Origin: Microbacterium sp. MYb45
GTDB taxonomy: Bacteria > Actinomycetota > Actinomycetes > Actinomycetales > Microbacteriaceae
Direction of reading: 5' to 3'
DNA length: 64,000 bases
Assembly (NCBI RefSeq): GCF_002979655.1
Contig: NZ_PCPG01000004.1
Span: forward strand, 216,100 to 280,099
Part shown: in pieces, positions 60,212 through 64,000 of the stretch
Position numbering within the stretch: the stretch's first letter is position 1
How the letters are laid out: every line of letters starts with the position of its first letter
Translations under genes and position numbers: made by a program
Notes under the pieces: generated by a model
Database searches by the model: none
The model's input: only the letters and a program-made list of their open reading frames with translations
Told to the model about the DNA's origin: nothing

Positions 60212-60249
60212 CACTCGGGATCGCTTCCGGGGAAGACTCTCCCCTTTCA

Positions 60250-60324
60250 CTGAACGCCCGTTCAGAGATCGCCGAGCGGCGTCAAGCGACTGCTCGGTGA
60301 ACGCTCGTCGCCTTTCGATGAACG
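60250..60324. promoter_or_regulatory. Inverted and direct TGAACG repeats upstream of the phosphatases
   Basis: CTGAACG-CC-CGTTCAG (60250-60265) is a perfect dyad; further TGAACG units occur at 60298-60303 (as GGTGAAC, the complement of GTTCACC) and 60319-60324, 21 bp apart. GTTCACC is the core of streptomycete PHO boxes. The 243-bp spacer (60212-60454) also contains GGGGA/TCCCC followed by TTT at 60229-60247, a weak terminator for the kinase. PhoP control is inference. Confidence 0.45.
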
Positions 60325-60454
60325 ACGGATGACGGGTGGCAGGAACCGCCGTTTCGCTGCGCCCCGCGCTAGTAGCTTCGCGAATGGCGCCTCCTCCACC
60401 CTGTTGCAGCGCGCCATCACCCCTCTCGAATCCCGACGAAAGGTGCTGCCTGCG

Positions 60455-62347
60455 ATGGCGCGCTTGCCACGATCCCTGACCCTGCGGCGCAGTGCCGCGT
60501 TCACCGCGGGCGGCCTCGCCGCCGCCGTCGGCCTCACGTTCCTCGGAGGCGGCGTCGCCGTCGCCGCGGGAGGCCTCAACCCGCCTGCCGTCGCCCCCGC
60601 GACGGTGTTCGTCCCGTCGGCCGTGCCGGATCGCGTGATCCTCACACCGACCGCGACGCCCGAGACGAGCCAGAGTGTCAGCTGGCGCACGTCCTCGGAC
60701 GTCACGTCGCCGCAGATGCAGCTCGCCCCTCTCAGCGCGACGCCCGTCGACGTGGCCGCAGCGCGCACGATCACCGCCACCACCACCGGATTCGAATCGA
60801 ACTTCGGCTACGAGATCGCCCATCACTCGGCCACGGTCGATGAGTTGAAGGCCGCGACGACGTACCTGTACCGGGTCGGCGACGGCACGACCTGGAGCGA
60901 GTGGCTCGAGTTCACCACGGCGGATGACAAGCCAGGCAACTTCAGCTTCCTCGTGCAAGGAGACGCGCAGAACGACAACAAGGCGTTCACCTCGCGCGCC
61001 CTCCGCGCCGCGTTCGAGGCCCGCCCGTACGCGCGCACGGTCGTGCACGCCGGTGACCTGATCGACACCGAGACCTCGGATGCCGAATGGGGAGAGTGGC
61101 ACGAGGCCGCTGCCTTCTCGAACCAGTACCTCAATGTGATCGCCGCCACCGGCAACCACGAGTACTACCCGGGACCGGAGCTCTCGAAGCACTGGGACGC
61201 GCAGTTCGAGTACCCGGCCAACGGCCCTGAGGGCGCCGACCTGGGCGAGACCGTCTACTCGGTCGACTACCAGGGCGTGCGCTTCATCACGCTCAACAGC
61301 ACCCAGGCGTTCGACCCCGCGAGCCTGTCGGCGCAGACCGAATGGCTCGAGGGCCAGCTCGCCGAGAACCCGAACACCTGGACCGTCGTGGCCTTCCATC
61401 ACCCGGTCTTCTCGGTCACGTCCGGCCGCGACAACGCGGTGCTGCGCGAGGCGTGGATGCCCATGTTCGAGAAGTACGGCGTCGACCTCGTCGTCCAGGG
61501 CCACGACCACGCCTACGGTCGCGGCAACCTGATCGCCAACGAGAAGGACCTGCCCGCGGGCGCCGACCCGGCGAAGAGCCACACCGGACCGGTGTACCTC
61601 GTCTCCGTCGCCGGACCGAAGATGTACATCCCGGACCCGGAGGACGCCAACAACTGGACAGCCAACGACGCGAACCTCCGCGTCGTCGGACGCGACGTGC
61701 AGCTGTTCCAGACGGTCGACGTCACCGACGACGAGTTCCACGTCGAGGCCCGCACCGTCGACGGCGCCCTGTTCGACTCCTTCACGATCGAGATGGCGAA
61801 GGACGGCAGCAAGCTCGTGAGCGACGACACGGCATGGGCGGCAGGACCCGGCTCGACGCGTGACGGCCTGCCGGGGGCCACCGACCCGGTCGATCCGGTC
61901 GATCCCGTCGACCCGGTCGATCCCGTCGACCCGGTGGACCCCGTCGACCCGGATGGCGTCTCGATCACCCTCTCCACCGCACAGGTGGCTCCTGGCGAGG
62001 AGATCGAACTGCAGGCGAAGGGACTCGAGCCCGGCGAACGCGCCTCGATCGAGCTGCACTCGACACCGGTGCAGCTCGCCGTCGCCTCGAGCGACGCCGA
62101 CGGTGCGCTGGCGGCGACAGTGCGCATCCCCGCCGACACCGCCCCGGGCGAGCACGAGATCGTCGTGACCGGCCTCGGCTCCGACGCCACCGGACGCATC
62201 GCGATCATCGTGACCCAGCCGTCCGACGGCGGCGGCTCCCTCGCCGCGACCGGGTGGGCCGGAGGCGGCCTTGCCCTGTTCGGCATCCTCATCACCGCGG
62301 CCGGTGCCGCCGTGATCCTCCGCGCCCGTTCCCGCTCCGCCGCGTGA
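60455..62347 (+). CDS. Secreted purple acid phosphatase-like metallophosphoesterase with LAATG cell-wall anchor
   Basis: 630 residues from ATG 60455, chosen for the signal peptide (RRSAAFTAGGLAAAVGLTFLGG). A fibronectin-like N-terminal domain (PDRVILTPTATPETSQSVSWRTSS, residues ~55-160) precedes a metallophosphoesterase with ligands in VQGDAQND, HAGDLID, ATGNHEYYP, FHHPVF and GHDHAYG. Then a tandem DPV linker (61883-61954), an Ig-like domain, and a C-terminal LAATG-W... span-RARSRS tail, an LAxTG sortase-E-type anchor. It hydrolyses phosphate esters outside the cell. Next gene is a homologue 38 bp downstream. Confidence 0.9.
   Translation: MARLPRSLTLRRSAAFTAGGLAAAVGLTFLGGGVAVAAGGLNPPAVAPATVFVPSAVPDRVILTPTATPETSQSVSWRTSSDVTSPQMQLAPLSATPVDVAAARTITATTTGFESNFGYEIAHHSATVDELKAATTYLYRVGDGTTWSEWLEFTTADDKPGNFSFLVQGDAQNDNKAFTSRALRAAFEARPYARTVVHAGDLIDTETSDAEWGEWHEAAAFSNQYLNVIAATGNHEYYPGPELSKHWDAQFEYPANGPEGADLGETVYSVDYQGVRFITLNSTQAFDPASLSAQTEWLEGQLAENPNTWTVVAFHHPVFSVTSGRDNAVLREAWMPMFEKYGVDLVVQGHDHAYGRGNLIANEKDLPAGADPAKSHTGPVYLVSVAGPKMYIPDPEDANNWTANDANLRVVGRDVQLFQTVDVTDDEFHVEARTVDGALFDSFTIEMAKDGSKLVSDDTAWAAGPGSTRDGLPGATDPVDPVDPVDPVDPVDPVDPVDPDGVSITLSTAQVAPGEEIELQAKGLEPGERASIELHSTPVQLAVASSDADGALAATVRIPADTAPGEHEIVVTGLGSDATGRIAIIVTQPSDGGGSLAATGWAGGGLALFGILITAAGAAVILRARSRSAA
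61883..61954 (+). repeat. In-frame 9-bp tandem repeat encoding DPV linker
   Basis: Seven consecutive GA(C/T)CC(G/C)GT(C/G) units encode DPV repeats, ending in DPD. They form a flexible Asp/Pro-rich hinge between the catalytic and Ig-like domains of the phosphatase. The silent third-base variation indicates an old expansion kept by protein selection. Copy number could vary between strains. Confidence 0.85.
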
Positions 62348-62385
62348 CCGGCCCCTTCCTCTCTTCCCGAAAGGCATTGATCTCG

Positions 62386-64000
62386 ATGACCACCCCCTTC
62401 ACGCGGCGCCGCTCCCCGTGGCGGCTCGCCGCCTGCGCCCTCGCGGGAGCCGTGCTCCTGTCGGGCGGGGTCCTCGCCGCTCCTGCGCCCAGCGCGCAGG
62501 CCGCCGAGGACACCCCCTCCCGCTGGGAGCCGTCCGCGATCCCTGACCGGATCGTCCTCACTCCCGCAGCCGACGCCACCACGCAGCAGAGTGTGACCTG
62601 GCGCACCTCGGCGACCACCGACCGCGGACTCGTGCAGTACCGCACCATGACGCCGGCCCCCTACCCGGGTGGCGTGCTCGAGGCGGAAGCCGCGCACACC
62701 GAGGTCACCACCGACATCGGCTACACCCAGAACATGCACACCGCCACGATCACGGGCCTGCAGCCCGGTGTCGAGTACATGTACCGCGTGGGCGACGGGA
62801 CGAACTTCTCGGAGTGGCAGGACTTCGCCACAGCCAGCGCGACCGACAAGACGACCTCGTTCATCTTCCTCGGCGACATCCAGAACGGCATCCTGAGCGA
62901 CGGCTCGCGCGTGCTGCGCAACGCCTTCCGCGACCGGCCGAACGCGGATGCCGTGGTGCAGATCGGCGACCTCGTCAACGATGCGAACTCGGACCAGGAG
63001 TGGGGCGAGCTGTTCGACGCCTTCTCCTACTCACTGGGCACGCAGAACCTCATCACGACGCCCGGCAACCACGAGTACGACGGCGGCCTGTCCCGCACCT
63101 GGCGCGCACAGCTCCCTTACCCGGACAACGGTCCGGGCGGCGAGGGCGACATCTACGACGAGCTCGCCGGCACGGTGTACTTCACCGACCGTGAGGGGGT
63201 GCGCTTCATCTCCCTCAACAGCAACATCTCGTCCGAGGAGGGCCTGCGCGTCCAAGCCGAGTGGCTCGAAGGGGTGCTCGCAGACAACGCGAACGAGTGG
63301 ACCGTCGTGCTGTTCCACCACCCCGTGTACTCCCTCGACGAGGGCCGCAACAACCTCGGCATCCGCACCGTCTGGGGCTCCCTCCTGGAGAAGTACAACG
63401 TCGACCTGGTGCTCCAGGGCCACGACCACGCCTACGGCCGGGGCAACACACTCGCCGCGGAGGAGAACCTTCCGGCGGGCGCCGACCCGAAGAAGAGCGC
63501 GACCGGACCCGTCTACGTCGGCTCGAGCGCGAGCGTGAAGCTGTACGAATACGGGCCGCGCCTGTGGAAGGAGAACGGCGCGCACCTGCGTCGCCTCGAC
63601 GGCGGCAAGCAGTTCTATCAATTGGTTGACGTCACCGAGGGCACGCTGCGCTACGAGTCCCGCACGGCCGATGGCGAGTTCTTCGACGGCGTGACCATCA
63701 AGAAGGACGAGAAGGGCAAGCTCGTCACCGACGGGGTCGATCCGCAGGAGATCCCGACCGGTCCCGTGCAGCCGTGCCTCGGCTGCGGCGGCAACCCCGA
63801 CCCCGGTGAGGTCGCGCCCGACGTGCCGACCGGCGAGGTCGACTACGAGGTCACCGGGAACCTGGCGTCGGTGGATCGTTCGAAGGCGAGCCTGCCCGCG
63901 GGCATGGCCTACTCCGAATCGCGCGACCTGCTGTACCTGGGCGACCAGAACAGCCGGAAGATCTTCGAGATCGACCCCGACACCGACAAGGTCCTGGGCG
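62386..64000 (+). CDS. Secreted purple acid phosphatase-like metallophosphoesterase, partial (runs off window)
   Basis: Starts ATG 62386 behind AAGG (CGAAAGG, as for the previous gene); the frame is open to base 64000, so at least 538 residues. Signal peptide SPWRLAACALAGAVLLSGGVL ending APSAQAAE, Fn3-like domain (PDRIVLTPAADATTQQSVTWRTS), and metallophosphoesterase ligands FLGDIQNG, QIGDLVND, GNHEYDG, FHHPVYS, GHDHAYG. After the catalytic domain comes a short PC(LGCGG)NPDPGE linker and the start of a beta-propeller-like region (LLYLGDQNSRKIFEIDPDTDKVLG). It looks like a tandem duplicate of the first phosphatase with a different C-terminus. Confidence 0.88.
   Translation, partial: MTTPFTRRRSPWRLAACALAGAVLLSGGVLAAPAPSAQAAEDTPSRWEPSAIPDRIVLTPAADATTQQSVTWRTSATTDRGLVQYRTMTPAPYPGGVLEAEAAHTEVTTDIGYTQNMHTATITGLQPGVEYMYRVGDGTNFSEWQDFATASATDKTTSFIFLGDIQNGILSDGSRVLRNAFRDRPNADAVVQIGDLVNDANSDQEWGELFDAFSYSLGTQNLITTPGNHEYDGGLSRTWRAQLPYPDNGPGGEGDIYDELAGTVYFTDREGVRFISLNSNISSEEGLRVQAEWLEGVLADNANEWTVVLFHHPVYSLDEGRNNLGIRTVWGSLLEKYNVDLVLQGHDHAYGRGNTLAAEENLPAGADPKKSATGPVYVGSSASVKLYEYGPRLWKENGAHLRRLDGGKQFYQLVDVTEGTLRYESRTADGEFFDGVTIKKDEKGKLVTDGVDPQEIPTGPVQPCLGCGGNPDPGEVAPDVPTGEVDYEVTGNLASVDRSKASLPAGMAYSESRDLLYLGDQNSRKIFEIDPDTDKVLG

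Noticed and set aside
61883..61954. CRISPR-like or regulatory repeat
   Set aside because: It is an in-frame 9-bp tandem repeat coding DPV units, without spacers.
59237..62377. 1046-codon open frame on the minus strand
   Set aside because: Lies opposite the phosphatase and kinase genes; Arg/Gly-rich with no domain, a typical antisense shadow in GC-rich DNA.

Overview
The window is high-GC, densely coded DNA with many 1-8 bp start/stop overlaps. It carries SBP-type ABC clusters, LAxTG-type surface proteins, a class Ib nrdHIEF operon and actinobacterial promoter style (weak ribosome sites, some apparently leaderless genes). This fits a member of the Microbacteriaceae, most likely Microbacterium. 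That assignment is inferred from protein character, not from a database match. No rRNA, tRNA, CRISPR array, intact insertion sequence or prophage was seen.

Layout. (1) 1-9.5 kb: the end of a quinone-oxidoreductase-like gene, then a leftward operon with an oligopeptide-type ABC importer (lipoprotein, two permeases, double ATPase), two flavin-dependent luciferase-like monooxygenases and two AhpD/CMD-type proteins. This is a known but functionally unassigned gene set (KPN_01858/Avi_7169-type families). (2) 9.6-11.5 kb: an oxidoreductase and a NYN-LOTUS RNA-binding/nuclease-type protein. (3) 11.5-23.8 kb: a sugar or polyol catabolic locus with a Dabb protein, TIM-barrel isomerases including a ketose 3-epimerase type, a ribose-type ABC importer, two Gfo/Idh/MocA dehydrogenases, and ROK and TetR regulators. 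(4) 23.9-31.9 kb: small housekeeping and accessory genes (DUF4166 plus TIGR01777 epimerase, aldo/keto reductase, XRE plus ImmA/IrrE pair, GNAT acetyltransferases, a flavodoxin-like reductase, and a membrane-protein/winged-helix operon with a clear palindromic operator).

(5) 32-52 kb is the most distinctive part. Two paralogous pairs each join a choloylglycine-hydrolase-family Ntn amidase with an unusual ~515-aa LuxR-type regulator that has no ATPase domain. They flank genes for an HdeD-like protein, a DMT-type transporter, a CPA1 Na+/H+ antiporter, a GAP-family protein, glutamate decarboxylase, a YhgE/Pip membrane protein with a degenerate ABC ATPase, an amidohydrolase, a LapA-like protein, a ThrE-like exporter and an AI-2E-family permease. 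Arrays of CGGGTG direct repeats spaced 11-13 bp apart sit about 35-45 bp upstream of candidate -10 elements of the first amidase and the first regulator; a weaker version precedes the amidohydrolase. These suggest a shared regulon, possibly for acid or cell-envelope stress or amide/aminoacyl metabolism. The second amidase carries an apparent one-base deletion in a C tract that fuses its reading frame to the downstream regulator.

(6) 52-64 kb: a ~600 bp decayed stretch, a membrane protein, the nrdHIEF operon with candidate NrdR boxes, a spacer holding two adjacent perfect palindromes and DnaA-box-like sequences, an MFS transporter/PfkB sugar kinase pair, and two secreted purple-acid-phosphatase-like metallophosphoesterases (the second runs off the end), with possible Pho-box-like sites upstream.
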